Shown in pieces: positions 22,101-35,176 of a stretch of DNA of 64,000 bases. How positions within the stretch are numbered: the first letter of the stretch is position 1; the number at the start of each line of letters is the position of its first letter. The notes under the pieces are model-generated. The model saw only the letters and a list, made by a program, of their open reading frames with translations, was not told where the DNA came from and searched no databases. Position numbers and translations under genes: made by a program. Origin of the DNA: Phallusia mammillata (taxonomy: Eukaryota > Chordata > Ascidiacea > Phlebobranchia > Ascidiidae); NCBI GenBank assembly GCA_003260075.1, contig QLIY01000124.1:1-64000 (forward strand), in the 5' to 3' direction.

Positions 22101-25100
22101 TTTGTTTTTGTCAAAGATTGATTTAAAAAATGTGCTCTTGCGATGACAGGAGTAATTTTGGACCAATAGACCCAATTTGCAGCCATTTTGTTATGTAACA
22201 TCCAATATATAGCACTTTTAGGTTGCAGTCAACTTGAACGTAGAAAACGTGCACTGCAAACAGCTGATAATCGCGTACACCTGCGACAAGCGGGGGGGGG
22301 GTGCAGAATGTATCACCGCTGACTAAAGTTTAAATAGGAAATGTTGTATTGAATGTAGTCAATTGTTATTGTGCTGGTTGTTTTAAGATTGGTCATGTAG
22401 ATATACAAGCAAATATATGTGTCTGATATATTTCTCTCGTCTTTTGTTCTATTTGAATAGCGACCTTTACCTAAAAAACTAACCCATATTAGCGTGAACC
22501 TATAGAATGCAGACAATGATATGTATTTTGTGCCTAGTTGTGAGCCATTTGTCATTGGTCATTGAAAACATCTTCTGTCAACTTCTATTTGAATAAGGTT
22601 GTATCTACAAATCCGTTGTATTTGCTGTAGAGACTAGTGCCGTGTTCTGGTCGCGGAAATACGTTTTTCAAAATATTTGCTTTTTGAGTCAGCCTTTTTA
22701 TATTTACTGTTAAATGGAGTAATACTGCCATGACAGTGTTTATAACGTGAAACGCCGGTCTTAAACTGAAATAACTGACATATTTTTTTTTGGTATATGT
22801 TGAACGTTTGTTAATTGAAGTTTGAACTGTTACGCGAAGTGGTTTAGAAGTTTGTTTTATCAAAGATTGATTCAAAAAATGTGCTCTGCGTTGAAGCGAA
22901 TAATTTTGGACCAGTAGACCCAATTTGCAGCAATATTGTTGTGTAACATCCAATATATAGCACTTGTAGGTTGCAGTCAACTTAAACGTAAAAAACGTGC
23001 ACTGCAAACAGCTGATAATCGCGTACACCTGCGACAAGCACTTGTAGTCCTTGGCCAAGAAACTTCTATATAAGCTTGCATGTTTTAATTGCTCTCGCTT
23101 GTCAAGAGTAATCAAGTGGCTCATCTGAAATGCGGCCACTATAGCGATGACGTAAATGGCCGTCCGGCTATTTTGATTGACATGTTATTGCGTGCTGTTG
23201 AAGGCTTTTTGTCTTCGCTGAAGCCGAAGAGGCCGTGTTAAACTTAAGACAACTGTTCGTCTGTCTTGTACTGCGGTTGCTTGTATTTTTCTGTGTGGGT
23301 CTCGAATTTGCCACGGGTTGACTTTTGGAATTGCTACAAGCAGCGCTCGCTCGATTTCGAACAAGGACTTAGCGTTGTTTCGTCACCGCGTGACGTCATT
23401 TCGTGTCGTTGGTTGTCTACCGCAAATGTGTGAGCAATTTGAGACTAGGAGTTGGTTGTTTTGGCAACAGATAGGTGTCTTTCTGGCATGACTTTTGCAA
23501 AAGTGTAAATGCCATGTGATACGTGAACAACATGCTGCAAAGTTGTATCATCTTGAATTACCAATAAACAAGAAGTACTTGAGTTGCAATATTTACAACA
23601 ACACACGTCAATTAGCAAATAAGTTGTTTTGTTGGACAACGCCGTTTATGTTTGCTGAAAACAAATAAATGTTTTGTTTACTATTGAAAACCCTTAAAAA
23701 ATTTATCTCTTTTATAAACCAAGAGACATTCGAAACCATGGATAGTAGTTTCAATTCATTACATCAACACATGTAAAATAAAAAAAACTGTTGTATCGAA
23801 TAAAAAAAGGTATGCTGCAAACACGGTGGAGCAAATTAAAACGTTAGCGATTCCATGGACACAGAGAAATTCAAATTCTTGATTTTCCTTTAAAAGTCAT
23901 CAAGTCTCAATTCCATCACGAGTCACAAATAGATAGAGAGAGCAGAGTCATTACGTTTTCTGCCCCTTGTACTTAACCCCTACTTTGCGTCCATTGCGTT
24001 CCGCCCTTCGCTATATTTGTCTTATTGGCATGTCCAGCTGATAATAAGCCTCCCACGTAATATCGGCGCAACGCTAAAACGCCTGGTTTCCGCTTTCGGG
24101 AATCAAACTCCATTATCATGATTTCCAAATGAATGGAGATGATACGTCAATGCCAAGTAACATTTTTTGCGGTTGAAAACTGATTTTTAATGCGGACAAC
24201 ATTACTAAGATTGGCATGTTGTCTTGAAGCTTTGGTGGATGATGGAAAGATAAATCTCCGTAAAGCGGTATGTCATCACTTGCGTTGGTACGCTGGGCAA
24301 TTTGCATTCCCAGCTTATCAATGCTTTTAAGACCTCTCCTCCCGTTGTCGACCGCTGGATTTACGACTTCGGTGTCTTCTGATTCGGGGTTGCCGGGCAA
24401 CGGGGCTCGGGCAGCGCGCTCGCCACTTTTGTGTTTGTGCATCCTTCGAGATGTCAGCGGGAGGAGTTTAGGTTTATTTGCATGGCGGGCGACGTTTGTG
24501 GGCCCGGCGGCATGCCTTCAATTTCGAATGCCAATCAGCTTGGCAAACAACGCGCGTTGCCAATTGGGAACAAAGCCCAGGCAATTTATCGCCCCCCTAA
24601 TGGCTGTAATTGCACGTGAAACGCCAATCGGATAGTGTTACTCTAGTTCAAACACATTTGCATTTCCCAACTACTACTTACCATTGCAAGGATTGCAGGT
24701 TTTTGGGGAAGTTTTCGCAACTGAAATTTCATTGAATTTATGGGTTAAAACCGAGTTCTATTTGCGTAGCAATATTTTTACATTAAAGAACATCAAAGAC
24801 AAATTACCACAGGAAAAATTCAAATGGCAGGTTGCATTTTTGAAAAAACCATTCATTTTTTGTTAAAGGGCGTTTGACATGCATTTGCAATCATTTAACT
24901 TTTGTTTAAATACGAAAATTTGCAAGAAATGCAGGTAGTTTGTGAAACTACAATTGTTTGATTTTATGCCAGGGTTCTTGCAAAAATCTTTATGACTTTC
25001 AAAGAATGAAATTTGGTGGGCCTTGCCCGAAAACAATTAGGTACAAAGCTATTTTAAACACTGAACAGTCACGTATAAACAGAATTTGATCATCACATCA

Positions 25101-28100
25101 TAGCGCAGAGAAAGAATGCATGACATACGGTTAATAGACACAGTGCATCACAGCGTGTGTAACAGGATTAAAGTGCGACTGTCTTGCCACGGACATGCCT
25201 CTTCCATCTTTTCGCACAGCCTGTCACATGAAACTCACGCCGTGAAATTATAAGTCGCGTTTCTGCTTGCCAAGTTCCCAACATTCTGTGTTTAGGGAGC
25301 TTTTGTTGTGTTGTTGGAGATTGCCATGTTTGGGTAAATCATGTTTAATGGGGATTTGTGAGTCTCCGGTTTGTGCTATGGAGTTATATTCGTCCTTATG
25401 CTGGTATTTGTTGTGGTCTGTCACTATACAAATAGTAATGAAGTGAGGCAGGGGTCCGCAACCTTTAGAGCGACACGTGTCAATTTACTTGACATTTTAA
25501 AACAATAATGGCTCCAACATTTTGGTGTGTAATGGCAGTTTGTGTGAGTACATTTGACTTTCAGTGTTTTAAACTCATTCATAAGAAGCTCAACTCTTTC
25601 AACAGAAGACTCTCCCTACAATTTGTTGTATGGAATTACATACCCACAATTACTATTCATTTAACTCTTAAACGCAAATCAAGCCTGACCTTCTTCTGTT
25701 TTTGCTTCCCACGAATTCAATCCCTCAAGTTCGACGAAGTTCATTATCAAAATCGTGTTTTCAGAAGCCGGGGTGGCCGTGGCCTTGTCGCTACTCGATG
25801 CTCTTGGCTCTAAACGAATTACGATAATTCAGTTTCCAATTTTCGCTATTCCTGCTTAACGTCATAATTGGATTCTTCCCGACGGCGACTGCTCTTGGTA
25901 TTGTGGGGGGTGCACACTAGGGGAGGGATCAATCTCTTGTTGAAATGACTCATAAAGCGTTTTTCGGGTCGGAAATCAATTCAATCTTCGCTTCTAGTGA
26001 AGATAACTTATTGATGTGGCTGTAATGAGCTCTAAACATTGATAATAGCCTTACATACTTTTGGACATTCAATGTTTTCAATTTCTTTATGATTGAAACT
26101 AAATTTGCAATCTCCTTTGTGTACTTTACTTTTTGTTTTCCGAAAATGCAGACAATTTTTGACAAACGAAGATTGTTCAACATGTTAAAGTGAAGCAAAG
26201 CATTATCAACTTATTGTTATTAAATCTTTGGATATGACATAATTTTTTGGAAATTTGATCGATAAAAATGTTCAAGTTTAATTTCCGCTTTACTCTAAAC
26301 TTTGTAGCAAATATATGTGGGCTAAAACGGTTTCAGTTTTCACATCACATGTCCAGCGAAGTTGCTGACAAATAAAATCGGTTACTTCAAACCCGACAAC
26401 TTTTCAAACGACAGTTGTCTGACTTTCCAATTTGAAGAAAGTTCGGTTGGCTCCTGCCATAATGGTTTGTTGATTCGAAGGATCGATTTTTCAGTTACTT
26501 TCCAGACGCGACAAGCTAGCAAATTCAGTTAAAACGCGGCGTCGAGGCGGGCTGAGAGGGAGGGGTGTTTTTTTCTTGTCCCCCTCCGATGATGATCGAT
26601 CTTGGTTTGACATTAGCCCAGTAAAGTGAGGACTTTTCTCTCAAAGCCTCGTCTCTGGTTTGGCTAAGTCTTTCATCGCATATGCCACTGCATCATTCCT
26701 AACCCAATTCGCGATATAATACATAAGTTTAAACTCTACAAACTAACTTTCAAAGAATATGAAAGCTTTGACGTATTCGACTATTTCTTATTGTTTGAAC
26801 TGATTATTTGCTCAGTGTTTATGTGACAAGTTTTTAGTCTTGATGACGTAGTCTGTCGTAATATGTTGTAATGACGTCAACTTCAAACTCAGACCAAAAG
26901 ATGATGACGTAATTCAACTTGAGGATCGACTCGCTACGTCATACTGTATCGACAATATGAAAACATTTTAGCAATATTCTTCATACAAATGTTGCGACGC
27001 AATTTATACTTTCGCTTTACACTGTACATCAACATTCAACAGCAAATAAATGCTTTGTTACTCATACGAAATTGTTCATAGCGGTCGGCGCCGACTTGAT
27101 CACAATTTGACGTTTTTCCGCCTAGTTTAACGACCATCGTTTTGGTTTCGAATTACAGAGGGCCTTCACATTTGTCCAGACTTATTGCGGTACTTTGGTT
27201 GGCCTTCGGTCATTTTCAGTCTTCTTCAAAAGGCAAATGGCCACTCTAGCGATTCAAATCGTAAATTGCTGTCTTATCTACGTTATTAGAATAATTTTGT
27301 CTGGTGAAAAAACTCCACATACCTCAGTTAGTGAATTATAGTTTAAAGATTTGCGACAATGTTGAGATGTTTACGCCTGAACCCGTGTTAAGCCATGCGT
27401 AACAACTCTTTAGTATTGCTTCTTAGCAATTTCAAAGGTATGTGTTGTAAACCCTTACGCTTTAACAAGCCTTGAGACCATACGTGTGTGGCTGTGTGTT
27501 CAAAACACAACTAATTGGCTGATGACTCCAACAATACGCTTTTGCACAAGGATTGGCATAACCTTTACCTTTACCGCCAACACTTCCCAAAAGGCGACAG
27601 TCAGTATTGTTTGCACCAAAAGCATTGCACTGTGGTGATAACAGCACGACGGAAAAGGGACCTCCGTGCTATCCGTCCATTTTTTCCCAAGTGCTTAAGC
27701 ACCAGCATCGTGGGTAAGTTAGCTTGCAGTCCTTGAAATGATTGACAGGTTACACACACCGGATGAGCGCAAGTCAAAGTGTCGGATTAATGCGACGGGA
27801 AAGTTACTTGCGGTCAAGTATCGTTCAATCGTTCTTCACACTAAAATTCCTTTCCATCGAAGCGATTGCACCAATTGTGGTTACACAAGCTATCGTTTAA
27901 CGCCCGTAGCTTTTACAGAACTTTCCGTGGCAAGTCAAAATCATGCTCCTTTCTTTATGAGACGTTTAAAAACAGTGACTTGATGCAATTATTTGATCTT
28001 TAAATGTTCCTAGTACGTATACGGACTCCGGTTCATGAAAACATTAATTCATTTGCCTTAAGATTTTGAGCGATTTACCCGCCAGGAAACGAGCTGGTTC

Positions 28101-31100
28101 AGTGTATTTTCAAGTTTAAAGTACTAGTATGCATACGTATACCAATTTTGCCAAAGCTGCTAAGGTTCCCGGAAAGCGTAACTTAACTTCCAAGCTAGGC
28201 CTAAGAGGGTGTCAAAAGCTGAATCATCCGCGGATAAACCCTTAATCTCTTGCGGTAATTGACCCAGGAGCGTTAACTTCCAATTTCCACAGGTCACCAG
28301 AACACCTTTCACCCTTTGCTGCTCTACCTCTCACTTTCTCTCCCGTTTGCTCCGTTCCTCTCGAGGGAGCAGCTTTATTCACGTTTGCATCATTAGCTTG
28401 CGGCGAGACCTACTAACGAGGACCCCGTAATTGGCCCTGGAACAATCTGGCATAGGTGGCATCGGTATTACATACCTTTGCAAATTATCCTTTATGTGGA
28501 TTTCTTCGCTTTATCTCAATGCGAATGTTGCATAAATGTGTTGGCGTTTTGGAACAGTTGCCAGTCGGTTCAGGCTCTGCCTTGAATGTAATTGAAACTG
28601 GTAGGATCTAAGCCTGATTTCAAACTCCGCCTCATTTGTGCCGCATTTGCACTCACTTTAGGCCTAGTTCGGGCTTTGTATTGAAAAAATGAGCGGGGGG
28701 GGGGACCAGTCGGTTCAGGCTCTGCCTTGAATGTAATTGAAACTGGTATGATCTAAGCCTGATTTCAAACTCCGCCTCATTTGTGCCGCAATTGCACTCA
28801 CTTTAGGCCTAGTTCGGGCTTTGTATTGAAAAAATGAGCTTTTATTCTTTCGGAATTGGCCCCAAATTTCAGGCCCGCTTGCAACTCTGAAGTCAACCAA
28901 GGAATTCTTCTTTAGGGCTTTTGATGTCCACAGATACAGTATAAGCCATTATTGAGTACACATTAGTAATGTTTACAAGCAAAATTTAAAGCCCTTAAAC
29001 CACCCAAGATCATGTTAAGGGAACTGATAGAGTTTCAAAATGTAAGCCGAACTTTTACTGCTTCTGCAGGCTCCGCTTGGGTTTCGTACCACAGTAGCCT
29101 CCGTTTAATTATTAAGCACCACCAAGTTTGTTTATTGCTTTAGCCTTGCCTTAGATAGAACGCGGTGGGATGATCTGTTGATGGATTACGGTGGGTTTGC
29201 TTGCCAAGAAAAACGACGGCCACGTTTTTAGCCGATTACGAAACTGTGATGAAATATTGACGAGGGTGACATGGCCCTTTACCTTGCTCTTTATTCTTAT
29301 GCGGACTCAACATGAATATGCTATGAAGCTTATAGCGGGAAAAGAGCAAATGCATTCCAAAACACTTGCTTTAATTTTGTGTCACAATGTTGTTGTAGCG
29401 AACTGTGTTTATCTTTAAATGCTCAAAAATTCACTTCTGTTGGCGGTGATTTCATATTGGGGGGGGGGGGTCTTTAATCTTGTGTCACAATGTTGTTGTA
29501 GCGGACTGTGTTTACCTTTAAATGCTCAAAAATTCACTTCTGTTGGCGGTGATTTCATATTGGTTTGATGCACGTAATTCGATACCTTGTCTCCCAAATT
29601 AAGTATTATTACCTTCTGGGGTATTACCACACTCAAAAACATCTTTTTTTACTTCATGTCTGGTAACATTAGCATTAAGTTTCAAAATTTTGCTGAGTCA
29701 GCATAAATACTTGAGACTTGGCACACGTCCTTATGCTTGCCTTAGATGAGGAAGAGGTGAGCTAATGGGGTTAAGCAAGGGGTAATGAGTTCTACCCTGG
29801 GATTGATATATTTATAAATGCGGTTAGAGCGGAAAAATACTCCTTGTTAGGAAACGGTATCACCGGCAAAGGACGTGGTACATCCTTCCTACAACGTTTT
29901 AACATTAAGTCCTGTGAGATGTTTCTGTTTGTAAACTCGTTCTGAAGATGTTTGAGTTAGTTTTAAAGAGCTTTAATAGTGACATTATGAAGTTCTTAGT
30001 TCGACGAAAGACGCTTGTGTTTTTTTCGACAAACACTGTAAATTGAAAATTATATTCTATTTGAATAAGGAATTGAGGATGCTAACCAAAGTTCCTGTCT
30101 ATTTAAACACTCTTTCTAAAGATGATGGTGTTATATACGAAGAACCTAACAGTGACTTTATATGGTTTTGCATTCAATTGTGACTTTGGTCAGAAACACT
30201 GTCGATTTTAATTGTAGTCTATATTTGAATAGGGATTTGACGACGCTTTTTAGGCGAAGTTATGTCTGCTTTACATTTACTGGTTTGTGGGAAAACTTGT
30301 TTCCGTATTTAGCTATTTTCTCAAATTGGACAGCAATTGGTAATGATCTCGTCTGTTAAAAGAGGGGGGTATTGCTTTGTGAACACTTTTAACATTGTCA
30401 CAAACTATACTTTCAAGAGTTATTTCAAACCTGACGCGTTCAGCGTACCCAGAAAGGAAGTCACGACCTTTCAGGTCACACAGTCTCTAATTCCATCGAC
30501 ACCTGGCGCAATTGTGACGTCACAACGCTCATCCCATGCTCCCCAGGATGTCACGTGACCATGTGAAGCGTAACGCGGCTCCTATGATCTGCCTTAACGC
30601 CACATCAAGCGAACGGCTCCCTTTAATCGCCCTTGCTCCTGCTAGAAGTTACTTATCGCCATAATAACTGGGCATCTTGGCCGTAATTGTGAGGTATGGA
30701 AGACCCAAAAGCTGTCATTTATTTGCGGGCAAATTTAATATCTGTCGCTCTGTGGTGAATAGTAGGGCGTGACTGTGGTTTGTCGCTATCACTGATGCGG
30801 TTGTCAAACTTTGAGGAAAAATCGCCTCGGGCTTTGTGTTGCATATTTGGGGATTTTACTATTATATGCAGCATAGCTAAACATTGGACGATATAAGTGT
30901 TGTGGCTCCATTAAATGTTTCACATGCACACACTTGAGTTTGTTTTCCAAAACGCCTTTTTTTAAATTCTTTACTTTATTGTTTGTTATGTCAATTTTTA
31001 AGCTCAGATCAGAGTAAACAAGAACACAAACAGCGTTTTCGTAAACTTAATTATATGAACCAAATACATGTTGTAGTTGAATGTACAGCTTTGATACTCT

Positions 31101-34100
31101 GCGTGGCATATGGACTGCGGAAATGACAAAATGCTATTTGTCCAATTTCGATGTCAAAGTGCTTTGTTGCGATCACGAACTGGAATTTTTCCGCTGCTCG
31201 TTATCATAGACGTGACGTGGTTACTGTGTAAATGAAGCCGGGAACATCTTGAGATGTATTTGAACAAACCCTGGCTTGCGTGCCACTTTTAATTAAACCC
31301 TAACCGCAAAATCTCTTTTATCCTTAGAATTTATCAACATAGATGTGCCAGCTGAAATTGTTAAATTGTCCAGGTTAATAAAAACCAAAGAATGTTTTAG
31401 TTAAACCAAGTAATGAATACTGATAGGATATTGACTAGTGTTTAGTAAGCTTCTTACATTTGATCTTGTTTTTTAATAATTTGTCCAATTTGGGAGTCTG
31501 GCTGCTTATATTACTGTGTTCCATCAAAACAGGGTCCATGACAGGTTAGAAATATTGCATAAGCCTTTACTACAGTATTGTATGTAACCATTGTCCATAT
31601 ACATGGCCATTAAGCAAGTAATTTCACTTTAAATCATAGTACGCCAAGCTTTATACCGAATATGTCGTGATCAAAGGTTTACATATACGCCTTAAAGCTG
31701 GCCCAAGTAATACATAAATGTTCATCTTGGTTCCCGTTTGAAAAACCTTTGATACACTTAGTGCTATTGACCTAGTAAAATATCCAGCATTGGCCCACAT
31801 ACTTGATCACATCCATCAAATTTTGAGAACTCCCTAAATACCTGGGGAGGTCAAGTCTCCTTACGAACCCCCCTTTGAATCATGTTACATGCGTTCAAAG
31901 TGATAGTTAGGCGGTTGGCTTCAGACCTTAGACGTCAGTCGTCACCTGACAATATCGACTCTTCTCCTGTCGAAAATCTCATGATCACGATGGCGCAACA
32001 AAAATTTGCGAGACAATAAATTAAATTCCTCCTCCGTGCTACGTTGCTGGTGGGGTGTGGGGTGATATTTAAAGCAAAATAAAATAAACAAGCTTAACTT
32101 TCGAATTTTGGGATTTTAATTTCACTGTAGATGGTATGAGCATTTGCTGAAAAATAGCATGTCGCTTTCCACTTCTGCTCCAGGGGTTTTAGGTTTTTGC
32201 AAATTGGTACATAACTGAAATACTAGCATTTCGTAACGAGTTAATTAAACACACATACATGTTACAAATACTCTATGCAGTCGTTAGAGAATAATTTCGA
32301 AATCGTTTACCACAAGTGGCACAAAACCAAACGTTCAAACAATGTACACGGGGTATCAAAACACAACACGACGGGTGTCACCGCAGTTGAAAGTGTTGTG
32401 CCCGACATCTCAAGTAAAACAAACATTGCGAGACTAGGGCGTCGATGAAATATAGATCTGATTCGTCGGCCGATTTCAGACCGGCTTAATCCCACTGTAA
32501 ACTTTCGCGAACGGGTGTAGAGCGACTACTGTCCATTTTTCTGGGTCGCTTTGATCTATCCATGCACCGGTTTGAAATCCTTCTGACCCTTTGCTGACAC
32601 ATTTTGTACAAAGTATTTTGGAATCTCGCAGACATGTATGCTGTGATTTATAAGGCTGTCCTGTTTTAAAAAGGCTATATCTTAACACCAAACAGTCACC
32701 ACATATCAGGTACTGAAACAACGAGGAAAAATGTTGAAATTTCAGTAAAATATGTTTTCGGCGTAGGAATAGATTCTTCGATTTTTTGGTCGCTTGATTT
32801 GTATGTAAATAAGTTTATAATTGGTTTCATTTCAGTTAGTTGGGGATATTTTAATAGTGTTATGGTGTTGGTGATATTAAACAATGAAACAAAAGACTCT
32901 TCAAAAATGCCATACTTATCACTCATTTAGTAAAAAAGAATCAATGTTATGAACCCCTTTAATAACAAGCTGGGCCCTTGAAGACGTTCAAATATGACAA
33001 CATACCATTTGACCATCATCAAAACGCCCACATATAAATCAAATAGTCTATAGATCATTCGGCAACCATGTCCAGCTGGCTCTTATGACTGGAGCGTAAC
33101 AATAAATGTGAAGAACAGGTGTGGCAATACGCCGCCCCGGCCAAACCTTTCATGTCGAACCCTTCACAAACCACTGGATCTTGTTTCATATCTGAGTTCA
33201 ATATTTCTCTTCGTGGCTTCGGTCATTCCTGACTTGGAATTCCGGTACGACAGGTGCATATGGCTTAAGAGAAGGGAATGAAGAACTCAATAGTATTATG
33301 GGGGAATCGTTTAGATGTAAATTGATATTTGGGTTTAACAAACTCTGTATTAAATCAGACTTAAGTTGCTTGTGTTGTTGTTTAGGTGATAATGTGGGCT
33401 GTATTTTACACTACATACATGGTTTGAAAACGATGTATTTTAAGAAGCATAAATTCTCGCTGGAATTGTGTTGTTTTTTTGGTTGGCATTTTGGTAGATA
33501 ACATCACAAACCATTGTTTTCTAGCAATGAATGTAAAACACTTAAAAGCATAAAGCGATACCTGCTATATTAACTGTAACTACTATTTGTGGAATTGGAA
33601 TTGTGTGAATATGAACAAAAGTTTAAACGTCCTCAACCAATATTTTGTTAACATGTAACCGGACTCCTGGGACAGCGTCAAGCTCATCATGCATGCGTAA
33701 GCCTTGTTTTCACTTTTCACGATTCAGTAACCTGCCAAGTAGCTTCAGTATTTATGGGTGACAATATCATTGACCCACATAAATCTTGCCGTCAGTCGCG
33801 TTCCAAAACAACGGGCAAATAAGCACTTGGCTTCGTTGTTCCCCTTGTTTACTTGCGCCAAGGGGACTACTGTAGTTAAACGAGATGAAAGGAGAAATTT
33901 TCGACTTGAGCATGTTTGCTCAATGCTTGGGTCAGCAGGCGTCCGTTATTGCAGCTGCGCGATTTGTTCTAAATATGTTTTGCGACCACAAGGAATGCGT
34001 ACTACCGTTTAAATGTTTTGCCCCAAGCTAGAAATAAAACATGGTTGAAGTAATTGTAATTTAGATACAAGAAAAATAAATAAAAACATCATTATGAATG

Positions 34101-35112
34101 TTTTTTTTTCTTAATCAAAGTTATGATATGTTAACACCAGTATTAATTTCGCTTTTGCAAATGTTTCATGAAACATATTTTTTTTCATATTTCTTTTTAA
34201 TACATTTGATAGTACTTATCTCCCTGATCATAAAATTTAATTTCACTCGTCTTTTCATGAGTCAAATACACGATATTTGGGGGGGGGGCATTTCGCTTTT
34301 GCATATGTTTCATGAAAAATATTTTTTTTCATATTTATTTTTAATACATTTGATAGTACTTATCTCTCTGATCGTAAAATTTAATTTCACTCGTCTTTTC
34401 ATGAGTCAAATACACGATATTTCCAATAATCGCGCACCCCCATTGTTTCCAGGCGCGACACATTCCACATTTACCTTTAAACACAACGGGTAGCTATGAC
34501 GTCATAGAGTTCCACGACTCCGATTATTGTATCGCGTTTCTCGATTTTACAGCCCAATAATTCGGGCCAGTAAAATTCAATCTTTGGTTTAATGTTTGCA
34601 AGACCACCCCCTAAGATTGTCTCTCAGGGCACGTTGTTCCAATAAACACGGTATTTTTGGTAAAAGTGGGTAATTGTCTGCTACATAGGCGGGGTTCTGA
34701 CTTTTACAACTTCAACTACCTCGTTTCGTAGGTTGCTTTACAATTTCATTAAACAACGAACATTTTGCCTTAACAAAATATTGGAGACTAATACCAAGCA
34801 TAAATATGCCTTATCGACATCTTGACCTTTTATTTGTCATTTCAAGTTATGCCATAAACAACTAATAATGCTTTTTACTTTTATGTCAACACAGATTAAG
34901 CAAAAAAAACGTACTCAAGGAAGAATGTTACTAAGACAACCAAAATTTAGTTTAACGACTTTTTTACAATAAAGAAAATTAATTTGTCGGTCTATCTTTA
35001 ATTTCAACATAACGTTGCAACTTTAACACGAATGTGAGTGAGTTTGTGGGTGTGGCGCGTGGCTCTGTTTTGATGGCGCGTCTCAGTCTTTGAACTGACG
35101 CCAGGCGAACTG

Positions 35113-35176
<64 letters not shown>

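Noticed and set aside
22585..23139. 184-codon minus-strand frame, the longest in the window
   Set aside because: The allelic copy (21820-22291) carries several frame-breaking indels in the same stretch, so it is not under coding constraint. No domain seen.
25508..25813. 101-codon plus-strand frame after a hAT-like terminus
   Set aside because: No recognisable transposase or other motif. The composition is like the surrounding intron.
34098..34493. 131-codon frame with an apparent hydrophobic tandem repeat
   Set aside because: The repeat is the two allelic copies either side of poly-G 34279-34288.
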